DNA of 64,000 bases from Diphasiastrum complanatum (taxonomy: Eukaryota; Streptophyta; Lycopodiopsida; Lycopodiales; Lycopodiaceae). Location: NCBI GenBank assembly GCA_029204225.1, contig CM055104.1:52942294-53006293 (forward strand). The letters run 5' to 3'. Each line of letters begins with the position of its first letter. The stretch's first letter is position 1. Positions 23,583 to 33,660 of this stretch are shown here, one piece after another. Below the pieces are notes generated by a model. That model saw only the letters and a program-made list of their open reading frames with translations. It had not been told where the DNA came from and did not search any database. The translations under genes and the position numbers were made by a program.

Positions 23583-24503
23583 TCACCAAGAATCATTGGT
23601 GTTGCTCTTGGACGATGGTGGTTTGTTGGAAACCATCAAGGATGACTCTTCCTCCTCCTCCTTCTGATGTGCAATGTTGCTTTGTTTGCTCTCTTGTGCC
23701 TTCTTCTTCTTGAGACATTCTGATGCAAAATGTCCTTTCTTTCCACAGAAAAAACATTTGTACTTGGACTTGTCTTTGATCTTGCCCTTTGAGCTTGAAG
23801 CCTCATCCTCCTCCTTGGTCTCCTTGAAGTGCTTCTTCTTGCCATTGGTCTTCTTCTTGCTTTTGAATGAGAAATTAGCTTTCTCATTACCATCCTGCAG
23901 AGAAATAGCATTCATTCTTACATTGGTATGCAACATCCTACACTCTTCAGGTACTAATACATTGTGTAGCTTTTCTATAGTAGGCAAAGTGTCTTGGATT
24001 GCAAAGCTTTGGACCAAATTTGTAAAGCCACTCCCTAGACCATTGAGGACAATCTGAACAAGCTCACTATCTTGAATCTTCTCTCCAATGGAAGCTAACT
24101 CCCTATTGAGAGACTTGATTCTAAGCACATAATCTTGTGCACTCTCATCACTCCTCTTCATGCTTTGTAGAATCTGATTCCTAAGCATGAGAACCCTCGA
24201 AGTGTTACTAGACTCATAGATAGATTTTAAAGATTTCCAAGCCTCTTTAGCACTCTTACATGATGATACTTTCCTTAGAATATCATTGCTTACATTCATC
24301 TTAATACAGTGAAGTGCAAGCCTAGACCTCTTCTTGTATCTCACTAATTCTTGTGCACCTAGAGGTTCATCTTCATCATCTATTAGAAACTCATAAAGAT
24401 CCTGGATCACCATTAGTGACTCCATCCTCACTTTCCAAATAGCATAATTGGTAGAATCTAACCTCTCACTAGCTTCTAGAAGGTAAGCTCCCACTGATCC
24501 CAT
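23583..24503 (-). CDS. gag: Gag of element 1
   Basis: 306 codons from the ATG at 24503. It is a UBN2-type copia capsid: MGSVGAYLLEASERLDSTNY, then IWKVRMESLMVI, AKEAWKSLKSIYESS, LRNQILQSMKRSD and LVQIVLNGLGSGF. A Lys-rich tail with zinc knuckle CFFCGKKGHFASEC (C-x2-C-x4-H-x4-C) is near residue 250. It ends at a TGA just before the protease. Length is normal for gag, and no internal stop is present, so this frame could still be translated. The stop may be decay of an Arg codon or, less likely, a recoding stop. Confidence 0.9.
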   Translation of the reverse strand: MGSVGAYLLEASERLDSTNYAIWKVRMESLMVIQDLYEFLIDDEDEPLGAQELVRYKKRSRLALHCIKMNVSNDILRKVSSCKSAKEAWKSLKSIYESSNTSRVLMLRNQILQSMKRSDESAQDYVLRIKSLNRELASIGEKIQDSELVQIVLNGLGSGFTNLVQSFAIQDTLPTIEKLHNVLVPEECRMLHTNVRMNAISLQDGNEKANFSFKSKKKTNGKKKHFKETKEEDEASSSKGKIKDKSKYKCFFCGKKGHFASECLKKKKAQESKQSNIAHQKEEEEESSLMVSNKPPSSKSNTNDSW

Positions 24504-25121
24504 CTTACTAGCAAGATTCTACACACAAGATATAGATTTGTTTGGACCTGAAACTCACAAAGGTTTCTAGCTTGCAGTGTTTCACTCAAATGTTGACTTC
24601 TAATCCAACAGATGGATTTGTAATCACAGTTCTATCACTCCCTCACAAGCTGGAATGAAGATAAGATGAGATGAAAACTACACTCAAGCAAATCTTGCCA
24701 ATCTTGGCTATTCTTGGACAAAAACTGACTCTATCTCTCTCATTCACTTTGATGTACTTTCAAGAACTGGTTTCCACTTTAAGAAGGTCTAAAATCAGCC
24801 TAGATTAATTAGTTTTCATGAAACAAATTTAAAACTGATCAATGGCAAGTGATCTTGGTAGCTTATCCTAGGATTTGCACCAAAAATTACATCAAACTGA
24901 CACCAGATGAATTTTCTATGATCCAATGAATATGGGTTAGTAAATGCTGGTTCAGAGATGCCCACACGTGTGAACAATATGTATTTTGATCCTGAAAAAG
25001 TTTGGGATCAAATCCCCTCACCAAAACCTGGATACCAGCTCGCCCTTCCAATACTAGCTTTTTGCACCAAAACCTGCTAAAACTAGATTAGATTCAGACA
25101 CAGATCAATGGCCTTGTACTT

Positions 25122-25134
25122 GGCTCTGATACCA
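25122..25134 (-). promoter_or_regulatory. Primer-binding site of element 1
   Basis: It reads TGGTATCAGAGCC on the minus strand, a perfect initiator-Met primer site, directly after the LTR end. It is followed by AAGTACAAGG, a context shared with element 2. 24504-25121 is the leader. Confidence 0.92.
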
Positions 25135-25731
25135 TGTGAAAAGTACAGTACTAAGGACCATAAATGGATCTTTGAATGATCAAGTAGAGACAATCAAAGC
25201 ATTTATCAAATAGTATAATCCAACTCCACACGTGTGGAAATAAGGCTGTAGTACGACCTGTAGACAGTGTTTACAAAGTGCCAAAGCTGGGTTTCATTGG
25301 AAATCAAGAGTAATCACCATACAGTGAGAGGAAACTTGAGTTTCTCCTTGAGGCTCCAAAAAGTTTCTATCTTCTCACTATGGAGAATGGGAATACATAG
25401 TAAAACACACTTCCTTTGCAAACTTAGGTGAAAATCCAGCATATAATAAGGAAGTAGACTCCACTTTCTTGCCCTAATGTGAAAACCCTAGCCTAGATCT
25501 AAGAGTCATGCTTGGTAGTAGGTACAAATCTCATCATAAATCATGGTCTAGATCCTACAAAGTAGGAATCACTACCAAATAGACACAACCACTCCTCTTG
25601 ACTCGTGGTAACCTACTTTAGGTGTGTATGTACAAGTGGCACTTTGGCCATTCAAGAAACCAACAAACAATATTGACAAAATATACAATATTCTACATGG
25701 CTAGATTTTCCAATGTAGGCAATTTTTCACA
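25135..25731 (-). repeat. 5' LTR of element 1 (597 bp)
   Basis: The borders are TGTGAAAAG...TTTTTCACA. It carries the perfect 12-base palindrome CCACACGTGTGG at 25226-25237, in the region expected to hold transcription signals. It is about 187 bp longer than the 3' LTR because of one gain and one loss relative to it. Confidence 0.9.
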
Positions 25732-25736
25732 ATTGT
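25732..25736. repeat. Target-site duplication ATTGT (right) of element 1
   Basis: Identical to 20112-20116. Element 3 sequence resumes at 25737. Confidence 0.9.
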
Positions 25737-25760
25737 CCAATAACAAGAAGTCTTCACAAT

Positions 25761-26638
25761 ATGGCACCTGTAGGAGGATATTCTTAGAACCAAGTGAAAG
25801 ACTAAGTACCTCCAATTATTCAAATATGGAAGGTTAGGATGGAGTCTGTTTCTATACTCCAAGATGTTATGGACATAGTACTTGGTACTCAGGAGGAGCC
25901 TCAAGCACAACTTGAAATACCAAAGTATAGGAAGAGAGCTAGGATACACTTCATTGAAATGAATGTCTCTAATAAATAGGATCTTGCACCATTGCTAAAG
26001 AAGCTTGGGATGCACTTAAGTCTATCTATGAAGCTAAGAACACTTCTAGAATACTCACTCTTAGAAATTAGATTTTTCAAAGTTTTTAAAGAAGTGAGGA
26101 GAGTGCATCAAATTATTTTCTAAGAGTAAAAGATCTTCATAGGGAGCTTGATTGTGTTGGTGTCACAATCAATCAAGATGAGCTAGTACAAGTCATTCTT
26201 AATGGCTTAAAAGAAAATCTTGTTCAATCCTTTGCCATAAAGGAGGAGTTGCCCAATTTGGAGACTCTTCAAGGAATTCTCATCTCTGAAGAAGCAAGGC
26301 AAAGTTACAAACTTTCAAGGATGAACAAACTTGAGCATATTGGAAGTGACAAAGCTCTCTTTGTCAAGGACAGGCATAAAGGGAGGAGCAAGAACCAATT
26401 TTCTCAAGCTTTCAACAAAGACAAAGATGGAGAAGAGGATGACTTAACTCATCCTTCTACTTCCAAGACCAAGAAGAAGAAAGTCAAGTGTTTCTTTTGT
26501 GGCAAGAAAGGGCACTATGCCTCTAATTGCTTCAAAAGAAAAATCAACTCAAACAAGCAAATCTCTCTAATGAGAAAGAAGAAGACTTTATTGCAAGTGA
26601 AGGAGAAGGATCCCTCATGGTGTCAAGCTTTTCTTTAA
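25761..26638 (+). pseudogene. gag: Gag of element 3
   Basis: It starts at ATG 25761 with MAPVGGYS and continues, through stops and frame changes, IWKVRMESVSILQDVMDIVL, QVILNGLKENL-like and LETLQGILISEEARQSYKL. The zinc knuckle CFFCGKKGHYASNC is at about 26491-26532. Same family type as the gag of element 1 but clearly diverged. The first 490 bases are the worst damaged; 26249-26638 is open. Confidence 0.8.
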
Positions 26639-27328
26639 TACCCTTCAAGAAGGATGGAGCATGGTACATTGATAGTGGTGCCTAATTGTACCTTACAAAG
26701 GACTTAAAAGATCTATTTATACAGCAAATGATCATGAATGCTCTATTGAAGGAATTGGCAATATTCCATTAAAACTTGCTTCTTTTATAAAGTTCTATCA
26801 CTTTCCAATGTTCATTCTTTTTCCTAAGCTTACAAAGAACTTGATAAGTGTTGGAAAGTTGATTTATTGTGGTTGTGATGTGAAATTCAATGCCAATACT
26901 TGCTTTATTAAGAAAGGTGATGAGATCCTAGCTAATGGATTTAGATATGGTGGCATCTTCAAGCTAAATTCTTATGAGAATGCAAACTTTTGTGGAATTG
27001 CTTTTATGTCTAAGGAGGAGTTATGGCATAGGAGGTTGGGGCATCCTAACTATAAATCTATGGTTTCTATGATCAAGAATGATAAGGCTATTGGCCTACC
27101 AAGATCACTTTCCAAAGATATCAAGCCATGTGAGGCTTGTGCTATTGCAAAATCACATAGAAAGCCATATCAAAAGTCTTCTATTAAGACTTCTCATCCT
27201 TTGGAATTATTTCACTTGGATGTTCATTTTTCTTCCTCAAAAGTATTGGTGGTGCAACTTGTTTTGTTATTTTCATTGATGATTTTACAAGATATACTTG
27301 GTTGTACCTTCTTTCTTCAAAAGCTATG
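26639..27328 (+). pseudogene. pol: Protease and integrase N-part of element 3
   Basis: The protease signature WYIDSGA is at about 26661-26681, followed by stops. An open part (26808-27240) has LTKNLISVGKLIYCG, then LWHRRLGHPNYKSM and CEACAIAKSH (the HHCC-like region), then LELFHLDVH with the first catalytic Asp. The frame is cut at 27328 by element 2, after SSKAM. Confidence 0.85.
27324..27328. repeat. Target-site duplication CTATG (left) of element 2
   Basis: CTATG precedes the element 2 edge at 27329. The same CTATG follows the other edge at 32894-32898 and restores integrase continuity. Confidence 0.88.
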
Positions 27329-28148
27329 TTTGGAAAAAGTACAAAAAGGACCAAGAGTGGATCCTAATCTGATCCTCAAGAGGGATTGGTTGTCAGATTA
27401 CTTGATCTATCAATCTACTTCAGATTAAGATCAATCTAGATCAATTCTAGACACAAAATCCTAACAAGAACAATCATTAATTGAAGGTAAGTGTACTTTA
27501 TGGTTTCACACGTGTGAAACACTTTTTGAGTACAGACTCCAACCTGAAAATCAAGTACACATTGATAGAACCTCAAAACAATCAAAACAAATGTAGACAA
27601 ATGGAGAGAATCACTCAAAATTGCTTCCAAAACCAAGATTGGTGTCTCACATTGATTATGGCCAAATGTGGCTCTATATATACAATAAGTGGGAGCTCGT
27701 GGTACTGATCATCCCTCTGATCCCACATGTGTGAAGGTGCTTTGTCATATGATGATTCATCATGCAAAACTGACACTTGGACAAAACCTTCTATTTTGAG
27801 CACTTTTGGTCCATTTTCCTTCTATATGGAGATCTTCTAGAATTCAAAATTTGCCTACTTTAGATTATTCCACACGTATGAGCTGTCCTCTACACATGGG
27901 ATATGACACGTAACCAGAATATTTGGCTCATGCAATCAATAGATTGATGCCATGTGTCATATATCTAGAAAACTAGTTTTTGGCCTTTTTAGCCACTAGA
28001 ACTTGAATTAAATCATATGTACAACCTATATGATTATGGTACATGACAAGTACACTATTTTCACATGTGGGAACAAGCTCCACACATGTGTGTTTATCTA
28101 TGTACAAGATGTTTGGCCTCTACCAAGCTTATTTTTGCATTTTTCACA
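27329..28148 (-). repeat. 3' LTR of element 2 (820 bp)
   Basis: On the plus strand it runs from TTTGGAAAAAGTACAAAAAG (a mutated TGTGAAAAAAGTAC edge) to GCATTTTTCACA. It contains GTTTCACACGTGTGAAAC, a perfect 18-base palindrome (27503-27520), CACATGTGTG at 27724 and CACACATGTGTG at 28081-28092. It lacks a segment of about 276 bases that is present in the 5' LTR. Confidence 0.9.
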
Positions 28149-28172
28149 CTCCTCCTCAAAAATCTAGCTTGG
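28149..28172 (-). other. Polypurine tract of element 2
   Basis: On the minus strand GATTTTTGAGGAGGAG runs straight into the LTR start TGTGAAAAAT. Same arrangement and near-identical sequence as in element 1. Confidence 0.75.
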
Positions 28173-28288
28173 TAGATCTAGCTTGATGGAAAACATGATG
28201 ATCTTGAACTTGACTCCATGGGCTGAATTGGTCTTTGCTGGTTCAAAAGGTGTGAAGATCAACCAATGAGCTTGATGTTGATCTGAAA

Positions 28289-29809
28289 TCACCATATCCA
28301 TGATAGTGCTTCTTTGATGTTGACATCTTTGATGAGCTTGAGAGCTTTGCACCATCCTAGCACCTCCAAAATTGATTTCTTCCAATTTTCATGTAGATGC
28401 TTGACTTTGAGGCTTGCTACTTCTTCATGTGCATGCTCCTCCATGAGAAAATAAAGATTTCTTCTTGAATTATTAGGATCACAAAGATCTAACATCATGT
28501 TACCATGATCTAGAGAATTAGACTTATCCAAATTGGCAAGACTATGCATGCTATAATAACAAAGTGTTTGCATCATATCTTCATGCTTGTTTACCATGCT
28601 AATCTCAGATCCAATGAGGCTAAATACTTCATTATGGAGATAAGTGTCTTTAGAGGATGATTCACTTACTCTCATAAAGAGTTTACAATTTGCCTCAATA
28701 CAAATTTTCAAACTATGAGTGAACAAATCACTTTTGCTCTTACATGACTCAAGAGCATACATTTGATGAAATAACCATTTGCTTTCTAATTGATTTAAAG
28801 TCAATTTCAACCTTTTAAGAACATCATCTATGTTCTCAAGAGAGACTTCATACTCAACTAGTATGGCTTTACTCCAATTTGGAGATGCAATGATCTCACT
28901 AAAGCAAATTGATTTATCAAATGACATAAGAGAAGTAAGTATAAGATGTATGCCACATAAGATATGCTCCTCTTTCCCTTGAAATGTGAGCCACATGGAA
29001 TCAACCATATTTCTTGAGTTTCTTTTTGGAAGCACAACTTGAGAAGATCTCTCCTCCTCAATCCTTGGCACACTTGAACCTTGAGATGATTCTTTAAGAT
29101 CCTCTTCATGGTGCTCCTTCTTGATGGAATATCGAGACCTCCATGTCTCATAATGATCACAACAAGTATGACCATTCAATATGCACTTCCTATGATTATC
29201 AAGATTACTTATGCTAGAAACATAAGTCCAAAAATCACCACAACTTGGCATGATTTTTCCAATATTGAAATCAAAAGGTATTTCCATCTCAATAAGGCTA
29301 ACTACTTGCTTATGGATATAAGTGTCCACTTTGGATGCTTCACTTATTCTCATAAGAAGTTTACAACTTGCCTTTAAGATTGAAAACTTACAATTTTCAT
29401 CTTTATGAATGAACACATCATTCATGATCTTATTGAAACCAAAAGATCCTACATTATGAAGATATTTCCATTTCCTTGTCTTCATAACTAATGTAAGCTT
29501 ACAAGAAAAACATGCTTTGCTATTCTTTAAGGCATCACACTCAACTAGTATTGCCTTAAGCCACCTTTGAGATACAAAAATCCCTTCAAAGAAAAATAGA
29601 TCCTCATAAGTTGACATGAGAGCATAAATGAAACTATTTTCATTTTGTGATTGATGCTCCTTATTCTTGATTGATTTCTCTTGGATCATGACAATAAGTT
29701 TGAACTTATCTAAAGTTCCAAGCAAAATACTTTCCAAGGACATAAAATAAATCCAAGTTACTTTCATGAAAGTGACATCTATCTTTGCATCTTGAACCAA
29801 ACAATGCAC
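28289..29809 (-). CDS. Orphan 506-codon ORF with internal duplication
   Basis: No known domain is recognised. The frame is open for 506 codons in AT-rich, otherwise decayed DNA. It follows an in-frame TAA directly; the first ATG is codon 15 (about 29767). Two copies of a unit of about 130-190 residues are visible. The first has WLKAILVEC (about residue 82) and CKLLMRISEASKVDTYIH (about 149). The second has WSKAILVEY (about 312) and CKLFMRVSESSSKDTYLH (about 375). Both end with V.SLI..EI. A third partial NWKKSIL lies near 475. There are no membrane spans or catalytic motifs I can name. It occupies the place of pol in element 2 and may be a captured host gene or an element-specific protein. Confidence 0.6.
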   Translation of the reverse strand: MHCLVQDAKIDVTFMKVTWIYFMSLESILLGTLDKFKLIVMIQEKSIKNKEHQSQNENSFIYALMSTYEDLFFFEGIFVSQRWLKAILVECDALKNSKACFSCKLTLVMKTRKWKYLHNVGSFGFNKIMNDVFIHKDENCKFSILKASCKLLMRISEASKVDTYIHKQVVSLIEMEIPFDFNIGKIMPSCGDFWTYVSSISNLDNHRKCILNGHTCCDHYETWRSRYSIKKEHHEEDLKESSQGSSVPRIEEERSSQVVLPKRNSRNMVDSMWLTFQGKEEHILCGIHLILTSLMSFDKSICFSEIIASPNWSKAILVEYEVSLENIDDVLKRLKLTLNQLESKWLFHQMYALESCKSKSDLFTHSLKICIEANCKLFMRVSESSSKDTYLHNEVFSLIGSEISMVNKHEDMMQTLCYYSMHSLANLDKSNSLDHGNMMLDLCDPNNSRRNLYFLMEEHAHEEVASLKVKHLHENWKKSILEVLGWCKALKLIKDVNIKEALSWIW

Positions 29810-29901
29810 TTACAAATGAAAAATTTCAAAAGATTCAACATGTATTGTGATGGACTCTTGAAGACAAATCTTGCAAGTCCTTGTGAGACTCCAAGCCTCA
29901 T

Positions 29902-30123
29902 TCACCTTTCCACAAGGGAAACACCTTTCTTGGACTTGTCCTTCTTGTATTTGCATTTTGAACTTGAAGCTCCATCCTTCACCTCGACCCCCTTGCTTTG
30001 GTTCTCCTTGGATGGATTGGTCTTCTTTTTGTAACATCTTGAGAAAATATATCCTCCCTTGCCACAAAGGTTGCACTTAGGATCCTTTCTTTCCTTCAAT
30101 AGGATGCCACCTATTGATGCCAT
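29902..30123 (-). pseudogene. gag: Cut-down gag of element 2
   Basis: 73 codons from the ATG at 30123: MASIGGILLKERKDPKCNLC and onward. The start resembles other gag N-termini here (MGSVGA, MAPVGG). It then passes straight into a zinc knuckle CNLCGKGGYIFSRC, so the capsid domain of about 200 residues is missing. The knuckle His is Tyr (CAT to TAT would be a C-to-T change), so zinc binding is doubtful. A Lys-rich tail SSSKCKYKKDKSKK matches the element 1 gag tail; after it the frame is lost. Confidence 0.6.
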
Positions 30124-30201
30124 GTGAATAAAAACCTGTGATATGATTCTACAAATGTAATTTGTGACTTTCAAGAGACTAGATTTGAACATCCTCAACA
30201 A

Positions 30202-31784
30202 TCTAGAAGGATCTACAAAAGATCTAGCTCACAAACCTAAGAATCAATCTTCACAGTAATGACTAGTCACTTGGAAACTTTGCTTTGATCACTAAGACAA
30301 AAGCACGCAATCTTTGAATCAAATCACTAAAGAAATCAGATCCAATCTCCTATTGGACTCATCAAATACCAATGACTCTTTCTTTTGAAAGTTGAAATGG
30401 ATATGAAAAAGATTTGACACCTAGATTTTCCTTTTCACTTGACTAGTTCTCTCAACACTTGAGATTCTTGAACAAAAGATGGGTTTTGTTTCAAATACAT
30501 GAAAATCAAACTTAATCTTCTTTTGGACTCACTCTTGACCCAAATAATCTCACACTTGAGATTTAGAATGAATTTGATTTGATTTGACAACAAACTATAC
30601 CACCAATTTTTCACAAAGCTTAAAAAATTAGACAACTAGAGATTCACAAAGATCTCAACCATGCATGAATACTCAAATATGGACTCCTCCTCATTCTAGA
30701 CATCCAATGGGATCTCAAATTGACCCTCACACTCTCACAAAGAAAGTTGAATAGAACTAATTTGAGTTTCATACATACTATGTCAATTTTTGCTCAATAA
30801 ATTGATTCAATCACCCCTATTGGGTTTCACCAATTACTCTATCTTTTAAGACTTGGAATGAAATTCAAAATCAAAAATTGTGATTTTTCTCACTAAGATA
30901 TTGTGCTTCAAAGAGGTAATGCCACTTAGAAAGATTTGATCACCTGGGAAGAGACAAACTCTCCACCAATAACAACACAAAATAAGCTTCTAGATCTTGC
31001 CTTCTACAAAGGAAGGAACTCTTAGAAAATTGGATCTCTCTCTACACATTTGCCATAGACACCTTAATGACTCTTTTCAAACCTTACAATCACTCAAACA
31101 AATTGAGTAGGGTTGAACAATGTGACTTGGATCTCAATCTCTTTTCTAGAACTCTCAATTTAAGCCAATCTATGTCAAATTCTACAAAAGATTTGCATAG
31201 ATGCTCTATATGCACTAGAAACTCTCAAAGGTTTCACTTAGAGGACAGATCCAAGGATGTTTTCTAGCAAATTGATGCTTCTAAACTTGACCCTATCACT
31301 CTTGAACAAATCTAGAGTGATGGTACAATGGATTACAACCTCTCACCTTGCATATCACTCCTTAATCTATGATTTTTAGCAAAATCTCTCTCAACTTCAA
31401 CATGCACTCAAAAAATCAGAGATAATCAATTACTGCACCTAATTCAAGCTTCAAATTTAATTTCTTGGCTGATCTAATCCAAGAACTAATCAAGGGATTA
31501 AATTCTCTATAGAAAATGCTTGATTTTGCACCAAAAATCACTCAAATTGGGTATGTGAGTCAAATTCTACAAATTTTTGAAATTTCTCGGTCAAAACCGG
31601 AACTGTATGGCCTCACATGTGTGAAAAGGGTTCCTACAGCCCACAACAAGATCTGGACCAAAAAGTTTGAGGATAGCTATCAAATCCAACTCGCTACACA
31701 AAATTTGACTAGTTTCCAAAAAACTGCTAATTTTGGCTTTGATTTGGATTAACCCTATCAATTTCAGCAAAAACTCTTGTACTT
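30202..31784 (-). other. Long leader of element 2
   Basis: 1.58 kb between primer site and mini-gag, AT-rich with no supported frame. Part of it (30580-30790) is shared with 6565-6785. It may hold packaging signals; that is inference. A CACATGTGTG motif lies at 31614-31623. Confidence 0.55.
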
Positions 31785-31797
31785 GGCTCTGATACCA
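31785..31797 (-). promoter_or_regulatory. Primer-binding site of element 2
   Basis: Perfect TGGTATCAGAGCC on the minus strand, abutting the LTR end and followed by AAGTACAAGAG, nearly the same context as element 1. Confidence 0.92.
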
Positions 31798-32893
31798 TGT
31801 GAAAAAAGTACAAAAAGGACCAAGAGTGGATCCTAATCTGATCCTCAAGAGGGATTGGTTGTCAGATTACTTGATCTATCAATCTACTTCAGATTAAGAT
31901 CAATCTAGATCAATTCTAGACACAAAATCCTACATAGGGCTCAAGATATTCAAGGATTTCTCCTAACCTTTCTGGTTCGAGGATGGATTCTATCCTTTCT
32001 TGATGATAATTGTAGGCAATGTTTTTTGGTGTGGGATTGTTATGGACATCCTGTCCAAATTGAGCTACTATTGTTGTCCTTTTATTCATATGTTGGCCAT
32101 GAGCTCTTTTTATTCAGGTACAAGTCCAAGGGCTCTTTTTTATTCATTTTCATTTTATGTTGGCCAAAGGACCACAAACTGTTACCCTCTGGAAAAGCAA
32201 GAACAATCATTAATTGAAGGTAAGTGTACTTTATGGTTTCACACGTGTGAAACACTGTCTGAGTACGGACTCCAACCTGAAAATCAAGTACACATTGATA
32301 GAACCTCAAAACAATCAAAACAAATGTAGACAAATGGAGAGAATCACTCAAAATTGCTTCCAAAACCAAGATTTGTGTCTCACATTGATTATGGCCAAAT
32401 GTGGCTCTATATATACAATAAGTGGGAGCTCGTGGTACTAATCATCCCTCTGATCCCACATGTGTGAAGGTGCTTTGTCATATGATGATTCATCATGCAA
32501 AACTGACACTTGGACAAGACCTTCTATTTTGAGCACTTTTGGTCCATTTTCCTTCTATATGGAGATCTACTTGGAAATCTTCTAGAATTCAAAATTCGCC
32601 TACTTCAGATTATTCCACACGTATGAGCTATCCTCTACACATGGGATATGACATGTAACCAAAATATTTGGCTCATGCAATCAATAGATTGATGCCATGG
32701 TTCATATATCTAGAAAACTAGTTTTTGGCCTTTTTAGCCACTAGAACTTGAATTAAATCATATGTACAACCTATATGATTATGGTACATGACAAGTACAC
32801 TATTTTCACATGTGGGAACAAGCTCCACACATGTGTGTTTATCTATGTACAAGATGTTTGGCCTCTACCAAGCTTATTTTTGCATTTTTCACA
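31798..32893 (-). repeat. 5' LTR of element 2 (1096 bp)
   Basis: The borders are TGTGAAAAAAGTAC...GCATTTTTCACA. It carries the same 18-base palindrome GTTTCACACGTGTGAAAC (32236-32253) and two further CACATGTG motifs. A block of about 276 bp (roughly 31935-32205) is absent from the 3' LTR. Confidence 0.9.
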
Positions 32894-32898
32894 CTATG
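32894..32898. repeat. Target-site duplication CTATG (right) of element 2
   Basis: Matches 27324-27328. Element 3 integrase resumes immediately. Confidence 0.88.
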
Positions 32899-33190
32899 GT
32901 GTTTGAAAACTTCCCAGTTTTCAAAGCTTATGTTGAGAAACAGTTTTCTTTCAAAGCTAAAGCTTTGAGATGTGATGGAGGAGGTGAATACATCTCCAAC
33001 AAGTTCTATGATTATTGTGAGGTTGAAGGGATTAAGAGAAAATTTTCTTGTGCTTATTCCCCATCTCAAAATTGGGTTGCCGAAAGAAAAAATTGATCTC
33101 TATGTGAATGTGCTAAAGCAATCCGAGTTGAAGCTTCTTTGCCTATCGAATATTGGGGAGAAGCAATTAATTGTGCAAATTATTTGTGCA
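32899..33190 (+). pseudogene. pol: Integrase C-part of element 3
   Basis: It reads VFENFPVFKAYVEKQFSFKA, then LRCDGGGEYISNKFYDYC (second catalytic Asp) and a decayed QNxVAERKN segment (catalytic Glu), then EYWGEAINCANYLC. It is joined directly to mid-RT sequence at about 33190, so the integrase C-terminus and RT N-terminus are deleted. Confidence 0.85.
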
Positions 33191-33660
33191 AGTACAAGGC
33201 AAGACTTTTTGCAAAGGGCTTTGCTCAAGTTTATAGACTTGATTATGAGGGGACTTTTGCTCCAGTTGCAAAGATGGTATCAATTAGAATCATCATTTCT
33301 ATTGCTTTTTGTTTTCAAATAGCAAGTTTTTCAACTAGATGTCTCAAATGCATTTTTAAATGGATATCTAGAAGAAGAACTTTATATGGAACAACCCCTT
33401 GGGTTCATCCAAGTCAAGACCAAAGTTTGCTTGCTCTTCAAAAGTCTCTATGGACTAAAGCAAGCACAAAGATCGTGGTATTCTCGACTTAAAATTTTCC
33501 TTATCTCACTAGGATTCAATCTTAGTAACTATGATCCTTCCTTGTATGTCAACTTCTATGATAGTGATATTGTCATTTTTCTAATTAATGTTGATGATAT
33601 TATCCAAAAGGAAGTTGTATCAATTTAGTTGAATAAACCAAAATTGCACTTGGAAGAGAA
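33191..33660 (+). pseudogene. pol: RT part of element 3
   Basis: It begins KYKARLFAKGFAQVYRLDYE, then FAPVAKMVSIRIIIS, a frameshifted QLDVSNAFLNG-like region, KSLYGLKQAQRSWYSRLK and VDDIIQ. The YVDD motif reads NVDD here. Two frameshifts lie inside. Confidence 0.85.

Larger units (their letters stand above)
20117..25731 (-). mobile_element. Element 1: near-complete copia retrotransposon
   Basis: Full-length minus-strand Ty1/copia element, 5615 bp. It has an LTR at each end, target duplication ATTGT, primer site, gag with zinc knuckle, protease, integrase, RT, RNase H and PPT, all in the expected order. It is inserted in the leader/gag start of element 3. Coding damage is light: one stop between gag and protease and three frameshifts. 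It is a plausible source of enzymes for element 2, with which it shares its ends. Confidence 0.92.
27329..32893 (-). mobile_element. Element 2: non-autonomous LTR element with orphan ORF
   Basis: Minus-strand element of 5565 bp with two LTRs, target duplication CTATG, perfect primer site and PPT. It contains no protease, integrase, RT or RNase H. In their place are a cut-down gag (29902-30123) and a 506-codon open frame (28289-29809) of unknown function. LTR ends, primer-site context and PPT match element 1, so it was probably mobilised in trans by an element-1-like copia. The LTR pair differs mainly by one large indel and few substitutions, so the insertion looks relatively young. Confidence 0.88.
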
